Notes: a model not told the origin generated them from the sequence alone. 64,000 nucleotides of DNA from an uncultured Ardenticatenia bacterium (GCA_937127125.1 CAKZLO010000035.1:1-64000), one strand, 5' to 3'; shown: positions 1-9,856, counted from the first letter of the stretch. Numbers and translations are program-made.

Positions 1-787
1 GAAACATGATCGAGTTCTGATGGAAGTTCGTGGATTGACACGGACAGGGGTTTTTGAGAACGTCTCTTTCGTGCTGCATCATGGAGAAATTCTCGGTTTT
101 GCCGGTCTGGTCGGTGCGGGCCGGACTGACGTGCTCAGCAGTGTATTCGGATATCCCCCTGCCGATAGCGGCACGATACTCATCGAAGGTGTTGAGGTGG
201 ATATCCGATCACCCGAAGATGCTATCCAACTGGGTATAGGATATGTGCCTGAAGAACGCAAAGCGCAAGGTCTCTTCATGAAAATGAACGTTGCGCACAA
301 CATAACCTTGCCGTTTCTGAGACGGTTACAGCGTCTGAGCATCATAAACCAGCACGCCGAGCTGAGCGAAAGCACTCTTCTGAGTCAACGACTGCGCGTC
401 CAAACACCTTCCATGCAGCAGCTGGTACGCTACCTTAGCGGAGGCAATCAGCAGAAGGTCATTCTAGCCAGATGGCTCGGCAGTGGCAGTAGAATTCTCA
501 TTATGGATGAGCCCACGCGCGGTATCGACGTGAACTCCAAGGCGGAAATCCATGCCCTGATCGACGACTTGGCTGCTCAAGGCAAAAGCATCATTCTCAT
601 TTCATCAGAATTAGAAGAGCTGATGGCCATTGCCGACCGCATCATCGTGATGCGAGAAGGCCACATTGTTGGCGAAGTCTACCCTTGGGAAGTCACCGAG
701 GAAGAAGTGCTACGCATGGCTATGCTGGGAAATGGCAAGGAGGGAAGCTCTTTGCCGGCAAACAAGCTAGCGACCAAACACGACTGA
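1..787 (+). CDS. Sugar ABC transporter ATP-binding protein, C-terminal half (5' truncated by the window)
   Basis: This is the second ATPase domain of a ribose/galactose-type importer (RbsA/MglA family), which powers sugar uptake at the inner face of the membrane. The frame is open to the window edge, so the ATG at 20 is internal and the first ATPase domain lies upstream. Counting from that ATG, the P-loop is the degenerate GLVGAGRT typical of the second domain of this family (about residue 30). The signature LSGGNQQK is near residue 140, followed by Walker B ILIMDEPTRGID. The permease follows 35 nt downstream. The periplasmic binding protein is not in the window and is probably upstream. Confidence 0.93.
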   Translation, partial: KHDRVLMEVRGLTRTGVFENVSFVLHHGEILGFAGLVGAGRTDVLSSVFGYPPADSGTILIEGVEVDIRSPEDAIQLGIGYVPEERKAQGLFMKMNVAHNITLPFLRRLQRLSIINQHAELSESTLLSQRLRVQTPSMQQLVRYLSGGNQQKVILARWLGSGSRILIMDEPTRGIDVNSKAEIHALIDDLAAQGKSIILISSELEELMAIADRIIVMREGHIVGEVYPWEVTEEEVLRMAMLGNGKEGSSLPANKLATKHD

Positions 788-822
788 AAGTCGTTGCGTG
801 AACTAAAGGGGGAACCGATTGC

Positions 823-1836
823 ATGACTACTCGATCTGATCTGGACACAAGCAGTGTGGTGATTTCAGCTCGCCCGAGAGCGAGAGCTGGGCGTCGCATG
901 TGGAATCGTTTTATCCAATCACAGGCGCTTGTTTTGCTTGGATTCCTGGTCATCGTCTGTGGCATCATTTCGATCCTGGCGCCCCGTTTTATGACCATTG
1001 ACAACATCGCGGTAATCACGCGTGCGGCCGCCTTTGTAGCGTTGGTTTCTCTTGGACAGATGACCTGTCTGATAGCAGGGGTAATCGACCTGTCAGTGGG
1101 TGCGGTCGGCGGTTTTGCCGGGGTATGCGCTGCACTTCTGATGTACAATACCTCGCTCGAACCGTATGTGTGCATCATAATTGGCGTGCTGATCGGATCT
1201 TTCATCGGACTGGTTAACGGTACACTGGTCACGCGCATCAAGCTCAACCCATTTATCGTCACACTCAGCATGTCCTTCGTCATCAGCGGAGCCATCCTGG
1301 TCACGACGGGTGGTTGGGCAATACCCAACCTGCCCCAGAAAATCGAGTGGATTGGACGCGGCAGCCTGGGGCCGATACCCGTCCCAACTTTGATTGCGGT
1401 CATAATTGCCATACTGCTAGCATTTCTCCTGAATCGGACTTACATCGGCCGCCATATTTTCGCCATTGGCGGCAACAAGGAAGCGGCTATCCTGGTGGGT
1501 ATTCCGGTCGAGCGGCTGACAACCCTGGTATACGTCATCTCGGGTAGTCTGGCGGCGTTGGCAGGAGTTATAATGCTAGCGAGATTGGCCTCCGGGCAGC
1601 CCACAGTAGGGCAGGGATGGCTACTGCCGTCCTTCGCTGCCCCTATCTTGGGAGGTGCAGCACTTAATGGAGGTGCCGGTTCAGTACTGGGAACCATAGT
1701 CGGCGCTTTGTTAATGGCCGTGATCCAAAACAGCATTGTGATGACTGGGATGTCAGTATATTGGGAGAACGTGGTAGTCGGTGCCGTGCTGGTCGGCGCC
1801 ATTGTGTTGGACAGACTGCGAGGTCAGTCAGAATGA
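823..1836 (+). CDS. Sugar ABC transporter permease (RbsC-like, BPD_transp_2 family)
   Basis: 337 aa integral membrane protein with about eight to ten hydrophobic segments. It forms the channel of a ribose/xylose/autoinducer-2-type importer. The family-typical stretch LIAGVIDLSVGAVGG sits near residue 85, and the Gly/Ala-rich segment AAPILGGAALNGGAGS occurs in the C-terminal third. The GTG/ATG region just after a GGGGGAACC ribosome site supports the start at 823. It lies between the ATPase and an FGGY kinase, so the imported sugar is probably phosphorylated by the next gene product. Confidence 0.92.
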   Translation: MTTRSDLDTSSVVISARPRARAGRRMWNRFIQSQALVLLGFLVIVCGIISILAPRFMTIDNIAVITRAAAFVALVSLGQMTCLIAGVIDLSVGAVGGFAGVCAALLMYNTSLEPYVCIIIGVLIGSFIGLVNGTLVTRIKLNPFIVTLSMSFVISGAILVTTGGWAIPNLPQKIEWIGRGSLGPIPVPTLIAVIIAILLAFLLNRTYIGRHIFAIGGNKEAAILVGIPVERLTTLVYVISGSLAALAGVIMLARLASGQPTVGQGWLLPSFAAPILGGAALNGGAGSVLGTIVGALLMAVIQNSIVMTGMSVYWENVVVGAVLVGAIVLDRLRGQSE

Positions 1837-1872
1837 CAAAGGCATATTTCATGGGGAGAGGAATGCACCGTT

Positions 1873-3429
1873 ATGGCTGACTACTTACTCGGCCTCGATT
1901 ATGGTACCGGTGGCGCTAAAGCCTGCATTATCGACCCAGAAGGTCAGGTGTTGGGATTCAGTTTCACTGAATATCCTTTTATCCACGAGAAACCGGGTTG
2001 GTCGGAACACGAACCGATGGGTTATTGGCACGCCGCGTGTCAACTCATCAGGGAGGCCCTCTCGCAATCTCGCGTGAACCCAACGGAAATTCGCGGCATC
2101 GCCGTGTCTTCCGCCTTGCCCTCAATGGTGATGGTGGACAAAGAGCACAATCCCATTCACCGCGCTTATAACTTGATGGACCGACGTGCCACCAAAGAGG
2201 TGGAGTGGCTCAAGGAACACATTGGCGAAGAGCGCATCATGCAGCTGACCGCCAACCGCATCGAGGATCATCCTACCCTCGTAAACCTGCTTTGGGAGAA
2301 GAACAATCGCCCTGACTCGTTCAAACGCATCTGGAAGGCACTCACTATCGATGGCTTCATCACTCTTAAGATGACCGGTCGGGCAGTCTGCAACTATGGC
2401 GGTGCCGCTTTCTACGGCGTAGCGTATGACATTTTGCACGAACGCTTCGACGAGCAGATGCTCAGCGACATCGGTATTGACCTAGCAATCCTGCCCGAGC
2501 TGGGCCGCTGTGAGGAGATCGCTGGACCGCTGACACCGGAGGCGGCGGAGGCAACTGGTCTTGTCCCCAGCATACCAGTCACTTTCGGTCAGGTGGACTT
2601 CAATGCCAGCTGCATAGCTGCCGGTGTGATCGAAGAAGGGGATATCATGAGCAATTTGGGCACCGTGGGCAACTTCGGCATCGTTTTCAAAGATGCCAGC
2701 TTCATGTTTTCGCCCGAGGGCCTCTCGATGATCAATCTGGCCTTCACCGTTAACTCCGCTGATACTTATATGACTATCCCCTCCACGACCACAGGTGGCC
2801 AGTCTATTCGCTATTTGCGCGATCAGTTCTCACAATACGAGGTCGAGGTAGAACGCGTCCTGGGTGTCTCCTCCTACGACTTGCTTAATATGCAAGCTGC
2901 CAAGGTACCCCTGGGCTGTGATGGGTTGATCATCTTGCCCTTCCTGATGGGGGAGCGCACACCAATTTGGGATCCATACGCGCGTGGGGTCATCTTCGGC
3001 CTGTCATTGAACCACACGAAGGGTCACATCGTGCGCGCCATGATGGAGGCAGTCGCCTATGCTCTGTATGACTCGTACCAGCTGATTAAGCGGTCTGGCC
3101 TGAAGATCAACTATCCTATCGTGCTGAACGAAGGCGGTGCGGTGAGCAAGCTGTGGCGCCAGATCATCTGCGACGTGTTCAACGCCCCCATTGTCCTGAT
3201 GAAGCGACGCACGGGCGCTCCGTTTGGAGATGCCATCCTGGCCGGAGTTGCCACAGGTGTCTTCAAGGACTATTCCGTCGCCAAGCAGTGGGCCGAGTAC
3301 ATTGAGCCCATGGAACCCAACGCCGAAAATCACACGCGTTACATGGAGTATTTCGCGCTCTACAAGCAGATTTACTCGCATGTTAAGGAGGACTTTCGTT
3401 CCCTCGCACGTTTGAGGGACCGCCAATAG
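1873..3429 (+). CDS. FGGY-family carbohydrate kinase (xylulokinase-like)
   Basis: 518 aa, the normal length for FGGY kinases (ribulokinase, xylulokinase, glycerol kinase group), which phosphorylate sugars or polyols with ATP in the cytoplasm. The N-terminal phosphate loop reads LDYGTGGAK. The catalytic Asp is D242 in GQVD, and the C-terminal ATP-binding Gly pair is in [10 protein letters not shown]. It lies directly behind the ABC importer and 10 nt before an aldolase gene, so it probably phosphorylates the imported ketose before aldol cleavage. The exact sugar cannot be read from sequence. A second, more canonical xylulokinase lies at 28633. Confidence 0.9.
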   Translation: MADYLLGLDYGTGGAKACIIDPEGQVLGFSFTEYPFIHEKPGWSEHEPMGYWHAACQLIREALSQSRVNPTEIRGIAVSSALPSMVMVDKEHNPIHRAYNLMDRRATKEVEWLKEHIGEERIMQLTANRIEDHPTLVNLLWEKNNRPDSFKRIWKALTIDGFITLKMTGRAVCNYGGAAFYGVAYDILHERFDEQMLSDIGIDLAILPELGRCEEIAGPLTPEAAEATGLVPSIPVTFGQVDFNASCIAAGVIEEGDIMSNLGTVGNFGIVFKDASFMFSPEGLSMINLAFTVNSADTYMTIPSTTTGGQSIRYLRDQFSQYEVEVERVLGVSSYDLLNMQAAKVPLGCDGLIILPFLMGERTPIWDPYARGVIFGLSLNHTKGHIVRAMMEAVAYALYDSYQLIKRSGLKINYPIVLNEGGAVSKLWRQIICDVFNAPIVLMKRRTGAPFGDAILAGVATGVFKDYSVAKQWAEYIEPMEPNAENHTRYMEYFALYKQIYSHVKEDFRSLARLRDRQ

Positions 3430-3439
3430 TCAGTCGTAT

Positions 3440-4300
3440 ATGGCTCACACACGTATAGACACTTTGCAGCGGGCAGCCCGGAAGGGTGGTTATGCCCTGC
3501 CCCATTTCCTGGGTGGCACCATCGAGATGGTGGTAGCGCAAATCAAAGCTGCCGAGGACTGTGACTCTCCGCTGGCGCTTGGCTTTGCTCCTGAGGTCTT
3601 CCCCGTGGTGCCGTTGGAACACAGCTTACCTATGATCGTGAACGCAGCGCAGCGCGCTTGTGTGCCTGTCGCCACCCAGCTGGAGCACGGACGCGATTTT
3701 GACACTATTATGCGCGCCGTACAGTTGGGTGTGTCTTCAGTTATGTTCGATGGTTCGGATTTGCCGTTCGAAGAGAACATCGCCCGGACACGTGAGATCG
3801 TCAAAGTAGCTCACGCATTCGGAGTGGCAGTAGAAGGTGAGCTGGGCTGTGTCGGTGGCTCGGCCGTGACCAGCATGCCCGAGAAAGAGAGCTTCTTCAC
3901 CGAACCAGAAAGCGTTGTCGAATTCGTCGAGCGCACCGGCGTTGACACGCTGGCAATTTCGTTTGGGAATGTGCACGGTCGCTACCGCGGCAAGCCCTGC
4001 CTGGACCTCGAACGTGTGCGCCGCATCAGTGCATTGGTGGACATCCCGCTGGTCATGCACGGGGGATCCGGACTCTCGGCCAGCGATTACCGACAGGTCA
4101 TTGAGAGTGGCATTTCTAACATTCACTTCTACACCGCTATTGCGAGTGGGGTGTGGCCCTATATCAACCAGAAGGCTAAAGCTGCCCAGACAATCCCTCT
4201 ATATCACGAAATAGTGGACTGGACGGTGGATCACTTCTATCACGAAGCTGTCCACGTGATGGACATTTTGGGCAGCACAGGCCGTGCCAGCGCACTGTAG
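3440..4300 (+). CDS. Class II (ketose-bisphosphate-type) aldolase paralogue 1, altered active site
   Basis: 286 aa, GatY/AgaY/FbaA fold, a zinc-dependent aldolase that splits or joins a ketose phosphate. The zinc-site blocks GNVHG and MHGGSG are present. The usual catalytic Asp of the LDH motif is replaced by Glu: the sequence reads QLEHG, giving E82-H83 where GatY has D82-H83. The C-terminal NVAT-type substrate loop of the family is also changed (NIHFYTA). Both changes suggest a non-standard substrate or reaction. It is followed after 15 nt by a second paralogue that keeps the Asp, so the two may act as a pair or on different intermediates. Confidence 0.85.
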   Translation: MAHTRIDTLQRAARKGGYALPHFLGGTIEMVVAQIKAAEDCDSPLALGFAPEVFPVVPLEHSLPMIVNAAQRACVPVATQLEHGRDFDTIMRAVQLGVSSVMFDGSDLPFEENIARTREIVKVAHAFGVAVEGELGCVGGSAVTSMPEKESFFTEPESVVEFVERTGVDTLAISFGNVHGRYRGKPCLDLERVRRISALVDIPLVMHGGSGLSASDYRQVIESGISNIHFYTAIASGVWPYINQKAKAAQTIPLYHEIVDWTVDHFYHEAVHVMDILGSTGRASAL

Positions 4301-4315
4301 GAAATGGGAGAACCT

Positions 4316-5185
4316 ATGCCCCATGTCAGCATTACCGACATACTCGTTCCGGCTCGACAGGGACGCTACGCCGTGCCAAGCTTGTTGGCTGGCAACTTGG
4401 AAATGGCAGTCGGTTTCCTCGCTGCCGCCGAAGAGACCTGCTCACCCCTTATTCTGGCCTTCAACCGCCATGTCACCCCCGACATACCAATGGAGTTGGG
4501 GTTGCCGCTGGCCGTCCTGGCAGCCCAGCGCGCCGCCGTGCCAGTCGCCACCTTCCTGGATCACGGCAACAGCCTCGATGAAGTGGCCCAGGCGATCCGT
4601 TTGGGAGCCTCTTCGGTTATGTTCGATGGCTCATCACTCCCCTATGAAGAAAATGTGCGTCAGACACGCGAGATCGTGCGCATGGCCCATGCGACAGGGG
4701 TGGCAGTGGAGGGCGAACTGGGCAGCATTGCGGGCTCGGCTGTCGAAATTGGCACTGCGCAAGCAGCTCCCGAAAGCAGTTTTACCGATCCCCAACTGGC
4801 CGCCGACTTCGTGAAGCGCACTGGGGTCGATGTGCTTGCTATTTCCTTCGGTAATGTACACGGTCCGTATCGCGGCGAGGTACATCTCGACTTAGAGCGG
4901 GTGCGCGCCATCGCTATGTTGGTAGAAGTTCCTCTGGCGATGCACGGTGGCTCGGGATTAGATGAGAGTCTCTACCCAGAAATCATCGCTAGCGGGATCA
5001 GCAAACTGGGATACTACACCGCAATGGGAATAAGCGCTGTTGCTCAACTGCGCCGTTGCCTAGCAGAAGCGAGCTCAGAAACGCTAGCTTACCACCATAT
5101 TATCGCAGCCATGGTACGCCACTTCCATGCCGAAGCAAAGCGTGTCTTTAAACTTTCTGGCTGCATGGGGCGGATGCACGCCTAG
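4316..5185 (+). CDS. Class II (ketose-bisphosphate-type) aldolase paralogue 2
   Basis: 289 aa from the ATG at 4316, chosen because GGGAG lies 6 nt upstream; an in-frame ATG at 4304 has no properly spaced site. It keeps the catalytic LDHG motif (D82, H83) and the zinc-binding GNVHG and MHGGSG blocks. Its substrate loop near the C-terminus (SKLGYYTA) differs from the NVATE/NIDTD loop of standard GatY/FbaA, as in paralogue 1. It is clearly a tandem duplicate of the preceding gene. The family reaction is reversible aldol cleavage of a ketose phosphate to DHAP plus an aldehyde. A downstream AOR could oxidise such an aldehyde. Confidence 0.87.
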   Translation: MPHVSITDILVPARQGRYAVPSLLAGNLEMAVGFLAAAEETCSPLILAFNRHVTPDIPMELGLPLAVLAAQRAAVPVATFLDHGNSLDEVAQAIRLGASSVMFDGSSLPYEENVRQTREIVRMAHATGVAVEGELGSIAGSAVEIGTAQAAPESSFTDPQLAADFVKRTGVDVLAISFGNVHGPYRGEVHLDLERVRAIAMLVEVPLAMHGGSGLDESLYPEIIASGISKLGYYTAMGISAVAQLRRCLAEASSETLAYHHIIAAMVRHFHAEAKRVFKLSGCMGRMHA

Positions 5186-5216
5186 TGAATCCGTGTAATA
5201 GAGAGTGAGGTGCTTT

Positions 5217-6323
5217 ATGTCAAAAATTGCGGAAGCACAGGAAAAAGAGGAACGTATTAAGCAACTGTTGGCCCAGCGAGGTTACGATTCGCTGATCATC
5301 ACACGCCGTGACAATTTCGCCTGGCTCACCTGCGGCGGGCGGGCTGTGGTTGCATACACATCGCCTCACAGCCCTGTCTACCTCGTCTTGACGCCCACTC
5401 GGAAGTATGCAGTGGGACTCAGCATGGATCTGCCGCGCACGGCGGACGAGGAGCTGGTAGGGCTGGGATATGAGCCCATTTCCCTGCCCACTTTTCACAA
5501 GACACCCGAGCAGGTTGCTCTGGAGCTGGCACACGGTCGCGTCGCTGCCGATGACCCTATGTTAGGTGTACCAGCTATTAATGCTGCTATTCGCAAGCTG
5601 CACGAGCCATTCACACCCCAAGAGATGGAACGATATACTATAGCGTGTTGTGAGAGTGGCGAGATCCTACGCCAGCTGGCGGATTGGGTTGAACCGGGCA
5701 TGACCGAACGCCAAGTGTTCGCCTATATGTGGTACCTGTACCTCCAACGCGGATTCGAAGGCTGCTGTATGTTTGTCGGCGCCGACGATCGCATCCGCCG
5801 TTATCGCCACGCCGTGCCGAGCGACAAGCCGATTGAGAGAGCTGTCCTGCTTGCGCCGTGTGCCTCTAAGTGGGGATTGCATGTGCCCAACAGCCGTCTC
5901 GTCTACTTCGTGGAACCATCCGAAGATATCCGCAAGCGTTTTCACGCGGTGGCAACTATGCAGGCCGCCCTCGTCGCGAGCATCCGGCCCGGTGTAAAAC
6001 TCCGATCGTTGCTCGACCTCTGCCTCAATCTGTTCGAGACGCTAGGTTATCCAGAAGAGCGCCACAACCACTACCACGGTGGGCCTACCGGATATCAGCC
6101 CAGTTACCCAGAGCGCTGTCAGGACCCCGATGAGGTGGTGCATCCCAACATGGCCTTCGCCTGGTATTGTACCATCGCTGGGGTAAAGAACGAGGAAGTT
6201 GTTTTAGTGAGCGAGCGCGGTGCCACCATTAGCACAATCGACCCAACGTGGCCGACGCTTTCCATCACCTACGAGGGCACTACCATAGCCGTCGCAGATA
6301 TCCTAGTACGCCCAAGTACCTGA
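5217..6323 (+). CDS. M24 (aminopeptidase P/creatinase-like) family protein, probably metal-free
   Basis: 368 aa from the ATG at 5217 (GTGAGG upstream; the GTG at 5205 is too close to it). It has an N-terminal creatinase-type domain, about residues 1-140, followed by a pita-bread domain. Active M24 peptidases carry two metal-binding Asp residues in an LLDxG...SDxTR segment. Here that stretch reads LLAPCASKWG then VPNSRL, so both are missing. A His-rich HYHGGPTG and a late NEEVVLV resemble the remaining active-site blocks. This pattern recalls creatinase, which uses the fold without metal to hydrolyse C-N bonds. It is more likely a dedicated catabolic hydrolase than a peptidase. Confidence 0.75.
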   Translation: MSKIAEAQEKEERIKQLLAQRGYDSLIITRRDNFAWLTCGGRAVVAYTSPHSPVYLVLTPTRKYAVGLSMDLPRTADEELVGLGYEPISLPTFHKTPEQVALELAHGRVAADDPMLGVPAINAAIRKLHEPFTPQEMERYTIACCESGEILRQLADWVEPGMTERQVFAYMWYLYLQRGFEGCCMFVGADDRIRRYRHAVPSDKPIERAVLLAPCASKWGLHVPNSRLVYFVEPSEDIRKRFHAVATMQAALVASIRPGVKLRSLLDLCLNLFETLGYPEERHNHYHGGPTGYQPSYPERCQDPDEVVHPNMAFAWYCTIAGVKNEEVVLVSERGATISTIDPTWPTLSITYEGTTIAVADILVRPST

Positions 6324-6428
6324 GCCCTTTTCGGAGAAGCTGCAATCCTGATTGCCATCACGGACAATGTCGGTTAACATGCACCAAATCTGCGAGCTCA
6401 ATCGTGCGTACAGCGAACTACGAGGCAA

Positions 6429-6869
6429 ATGACAGTGGCATGCAAAATCAAAACAGATCCTGGTGTGTGTCGTGAGTGCCAAGCCTGCACCCTGATTTGC
6501 TCGCTCTACCACGAGGGCGAGTGCAATCTCAACTTGGCCCGTCTTCAGGTCATCAAAGACATGGCGCGCTACGAGTTTCAGATTCTCGTCTGTCAGCACT
6601 GTGACGCGCCGGAATGTCTGGCAGCGTGTCCCAGTGAGGCGATCGTGTTGAATGAGCAGGGTGTGGCCGTGATCCTGGACGACGTCTGTGTGCGCTGTGG
6701 GGCCTGTGCGGAGGCGTGCCCTTACGGTGTGCTGTTCTACGACGAGGCACACGACCGTTACCTGAAATGCGATCTGTGTGCCGGGCGAGCAGAAGGTCCA
6801 CTGTGCGTAGCGATCTGTCCTGTAGGTGCGCTGACGCTCGAAGAGGATAAGGTGATGGAGGAAAATTAA
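6429..6869 (+). CDS. 4Fe-4S ferredoxin-type electron-transfer subunit for AOR
   Basis: 146 aa iron-sulfur protein of the four-cluster type (DmsB/HycB/AorB-like). Cysteine groups include CRECQAC near the N-terminus, CQHC...CLAACP in the middle, a classic CVRCGACAEACP, and CDLC...CVAICP near the C-terminus. It ends 5 nt before the AOR gene, so it is almost certainly the electron acceptor or relay of that enzyme, passing electrons from aldehyde oxidation to a ferredoxin pool or membrane acceptor. No signal peptide is seen, so the location is cytoplasmic. Confidence 0.9.
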   Translation: MTVACKIKTDPGVCRECQACTLICSLYHEGECNLNLARLQVIKDMARYEFQILVCQHCDAPECLAACPSEAIVLNEQGVAVILDDVCVRCGACAEACPYGVLFYDEAHDRYLKCDLCAGRAEGPLCVAICPVGALTLEEDKVMEEN

Positions 6870-6874
6870 AAACA

Positions 6875-8872
6875 ATGACAGGTGGCTGGACCGGCAAGAT
6901 ATTAGACATAGACCTTACCACAGGCCAGATCAGCTGGCGCGACACGCAACGCTACACGCACGACTACCTTGGTGGTCGTGCCCTTGCCAGCCGCATCGCC
7001 TGGGACGAAATACCTGACAGCATAGACGCTTTCGACCCCGATAATCGTATCATTGTCACCACCGGGCCACTTACTGGCACGCTCGCCCCTACGTCTGGAC
7101 GTACAGTGATGAGCAGCCTTTCGCCGCGACTTTACCCCAAGAGTTGGTATACGCATTCCACCTTGGGGGGGTGGTTTGGCGCTGAGATGAAATATGCCGG
7201 CCTCGATGGGATCATGATCCGTGGAAAGTCCCCACGCCCTGTCTATGTCGAAATCCGAGACAGCAATGTGCGCCTGATCGACGCCAGCGACCTGTGGGGG
7301 GTAGACGCCCGAAAAACCCAGCTCGTCCTGAAAGAACGATTGGGAGCGCGAGCACAGGTCTTGACAATCGGACCAGCTGGAGAAAACCTGGTGCGCTTCG
7401 CCACTGTGCAGCATGCCGAAGACAACGCCGCCGGACACAGTGGGTTTGGAGCAGTCTGGGGCAGCAAGAAGCTCAAAGCCATCGCAGTGCGCGGCACCAA
7501 CGGCGTCGCAGTGGCCCACCCAGAGCGCCTGATGCGTGAAGTGCTCGAGCTGGGCACTTTCAGGATTGCACCTTTCTCGGGGGCACTGTACACGAGTCTG
7601 TATACGAAGAACAAAACGACCAGAGAACATCGTCCGGTTTGCAGCCAGGCGTGCACATTCAACTGCCAGGTGGGCAACTATGGCAAGGCGCGTGACGGCC
7701 GACGCATCCCAGGCCATTGTGTAGGTGGCATTGCTTGGATGACGCCAGGCTTTATGAAAGCGACTCACTACTCGGGAGACGGCGTCGAGATTCCACCAGC
7801 TAGAAACTTTGGGTTGTGTGAAGAAGCCGAGCTCCACGAGCTGTGCAACAGCCTGGGGCTGGACTCATGGTTCCGCCTGGTTATGCAACCATGGTTCATC
7901 CGTTGCCAGCAATTGGGCGTGTATCAGATTCGCGGCTTCCCCTTCGACCCAAACGATGTGTATTGGTTTGAGCAATTCATGCGCGAGCTCGCCTATCGCC
8001 AGGGATTGGGCGCCATCTTCGCTGACGATCTGATGCGTGCGATGGATGAGCTGGAAGGAGAGTTGCCCGAGGAACTCATCACCCTGGGGCGACGGCTGGA
8101 ATTCGCCTTCGGCTTTCCGGCACATCGCGAAGGGCGCTTCTGGGACGAGGAGCCGCTGCCCTTCTGGGTTATCTCTGCGATGATGTACGCCAGCGAGACG
8201 CGTGACCCCACCATCGGCGGCCACCATAGCTCGTTGCTGCTGGCTGACTTTGTGCTGGCCGATCGAGAGGTGTCCCGGCGACAGTTTCGCATCCTATCAG
8301 AAAAAGTCTGGGGCTATCCAGATGCATTAGAGCCCACCTTCGAGCACAAAGCACCTGTGGCGATCTGGAGCCAACACCAACATATTCTGATCGATTCGTT
8401 CCCTTTGTGCGACTTCTCATTCCCGCGCATAATTGTGCCGCCGGAAAGTCGGGAGGAATGGCTGGCAACGGAAGACCTGACTGGCGATCTGGACATTGAT
8501 TTGCGCCTGTTCGCTGCCGTGACCGGCATCGAGCTGAGCCGCGACGAGGTGAACAGAATTGCAGAACGCGCTTTCACCCTGGAGCGCCTCATGCTGGCGC
8601 GTGCCGGGCGACATCGCCAGATGGAAGAGGAGTGGCTAAGGCCTCATTTCATGCTGCCCTGTCGTGCTGACGGCACGCGCATTGATGCAGCTGGTTTTTC
8701 GCGCATTCTGGATGAGTACTTTACCACGCGCGGCTGGGATCTTGAATACGGCTGGCCCCAGGTGGAAACCCTGAGGCGTCTGGGCCTCGACGATGCGATC
8801 CCGGCACTGGAGCAGTACCGCCAGGATCAATCGCGCCTGATCACGACCAAGTTACGACTACCTGTCAGCTGA
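6875..8872 (+). CDS. Aldehyde:ferredoxin oxidoreductase family, tungsten/molybdopterin enzyme
   Basis: 665 aa, usual AOR length. It oxidises an aldehyde to the carboxylate using a tungsten (or Mo) bis-pterin cofactor and a 4Fe-4S cluster. The N-terminal domain has the AOR blocks LGGWFGAEMKYAGLDG and GFGAVWGSKKLKAI. The cluster cysteines are C256, C260, C264 and the late C512 in PLCDF. The first spacing is C-x3-C-x3-C rather than the more common C-x2-C-x3-C. It is preceded by its ferredoxin and followed by E1 alpha of a 2-oxoacid dehydrogenase. The substrate may be the aldehyde released by the upstream aldolases; this is inferred from context. Confidence 0.92.
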   Translation: MTGGWTGKILDIDLTTGQISWRDTQRYTHDYLGGRALASRIAWDEIPDSIDAFDPDNRIIVTTGPLTGTLAPTSGRTVMSSLSPRLYPKSWYTHSTLGGWFGAEMKYAGLDGIMIRGKSPRPVYVEIRDSNVRLIDASDLWGVDARKTQLVLKERLGARAQVLTIGPAGENLVRFATVQHAEDNAAGHSGFGAVWGSKKLKAIAVRGTNGVAVAHPERLMREVLELGTFRIAPFSGALYTSLYTKNKTTREHRPVCSQACTFNCQVGNYGKARDGRRIPGHCVGGIAWMTPGFMKATHYSGDGVEIPPARNFGLCEEAELHELCNSLGLDSWFRLVMQPWFIRCQQLGVYQIRGFPFDPNDVYWFEQFMRELAYRQGLGAIFADDLMRAMDELEGELPEELITLGRRLEFAFGFPAHREGRFWDEEPLPFWVISAMMYASETRDPTIGGHHSSLLLADFVLADREVSRRQFRILSEKVWGYPDALEPTFEHKAPVAIWSQHQHILIDSFPLCDFSFPRIIVPPESREEWLATEDLTGDLDIDLRLFAAVTGIELSRDEVNRIAERAFTLERLMLARAGRHRQMEEEWLRPHFMLPCRADGTRIDAAGFSRILDEYFTTRGWDLEYGWPQVETLRRLGLDDAIPALEQYRQDQSRLITTKLRLPVS

Positions 8873-8896
8873 GTTTACAAGGAGGCATTGGTCTGC

Positions 8897-9856
8897 ATGG
8901 AAATTCCCAGAGAAACCCTCGTTCTGATGCTCGAACTGATGCTCAAGATTCGCCATTTCGAGTTGCGCGTGAAGGATCTGTTCGCAGCAGGGGAGATTCC
9001 CGGCTTTGTTCACCTCTACTTGGGTCAGGAAGCCGTGGCAGCAGGGGTGTGCGCCACCCTAAATAAAGATGACTACATCACCAGCACGCACCGCGGCCAT
9101 GGCCACATCATTGCCAAAGGCGCCGACGTGAAATACATGATGGCTGAGCTGTACGGCAAGGCCACGGGCTACAACAAGGGCAAAGGGGGCTCGCAGCACA
9201 TCGCCTGGCCAGGTCTGGGCATCCTGGGAGCTAACGGTATCGTGAGTGGCGGCATTCCCATTGCCACCGGCGCCGCGATGTCGGCCAAGCTGCGTAAGTC
9301 AGGTCAGGTCGCCGTCGCCTTTTTTGGTGATGGCGCATCCAACGAGGGCGCGTTCCACGAGTCGCTGAACCTCGCAGCCGTATTCGACCTGCCCGTGGTA
9401 TATGTCTGTGAAAATAACCTATACGGCGTGGGCACCCGGCAAACGCGCGTGCGAAAGGTCGAGAACGTTGCCGACAGGGCAGCTGCCTACGGCATGCCCG
9501 GACAGACTGTGGATGGCAACGACGTTTTAGCTGTCTACCGGGCAGCGAGGGAAGCAGTTGATCGGGCGCGTGCAGGCGCAGGTCCTACCCTGATCGAGTG
9601 TCAGACCTATCGCTGGCGTACCCATTTCGAAGGGGAACCGGATACGTATCGGCCGCCGGAGGAAGTAGAGGCCTGGATGCGCCGTGAGCCGATTGCTCCC
9701 TATCGCCAGTACCTGATCGAGCAAGGCATTCTCTCCACACGTGAGGCAGAAGAAATTGAACAACATGTCATTGTCCAAGTCAACGATGCAGTCGAATTTG
9801 CACGCAACAGCCCATTCCCAGCACCCGAGACAGCATTAGAAGATCTGTGGGCATGA
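8897..9856 (+). CDS. 2-oxoacid (pyruvate/acetoin-type) dehydrogenase E1 alpha subunit
   Basis: 319 aa from the ATG at 8897, with GGAGG at 8881-8885; an in-frame TTG at 8888 is too close to that site. It belongs to the thiamine diphosphate-dependent E1 alpha family (PdhA/AcoA). The ThDP/Mg motif begins FFGDGASNEGAFHE and ends with CENN. The conserved HRGHGH loop is present, and the usual KGGSMHI is KGGSQHI here. It pairs with E1 beta 26 nt downstream. No E2 lies next to this pair, so it relies on an E2 from elsewhere (for example 14431-15735) or acts without the full complex. Confidence 0.92.
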   Translation: MEIPRETLVLMLELMLKIRHFELRVKDLFAAGEIPGFVHLYLGQEAVAAGVCATLNKDDYITSTHRGHGHIIAKGADVKYMMAELYGKATGYNKGKGGSQHIAWPGLGILGANGIVSGGIPIATGAAMSAKLRKSGQVAVAFFGDGASNEGAFHESLNLAAVFDLPVVYVCENNLYGVGTRQTRVRKVENVADRAAAYGMPGQTVDGNDVLAVYRAAREAVDRARAGAGPTLIECQTYRWRTHFEGEPDTYRPPEEVEAWMRREPIAPYRQYLIEQGILSTREAEEIEQHVIVQVNDAVEFARNSPFPAPETALEDLWA

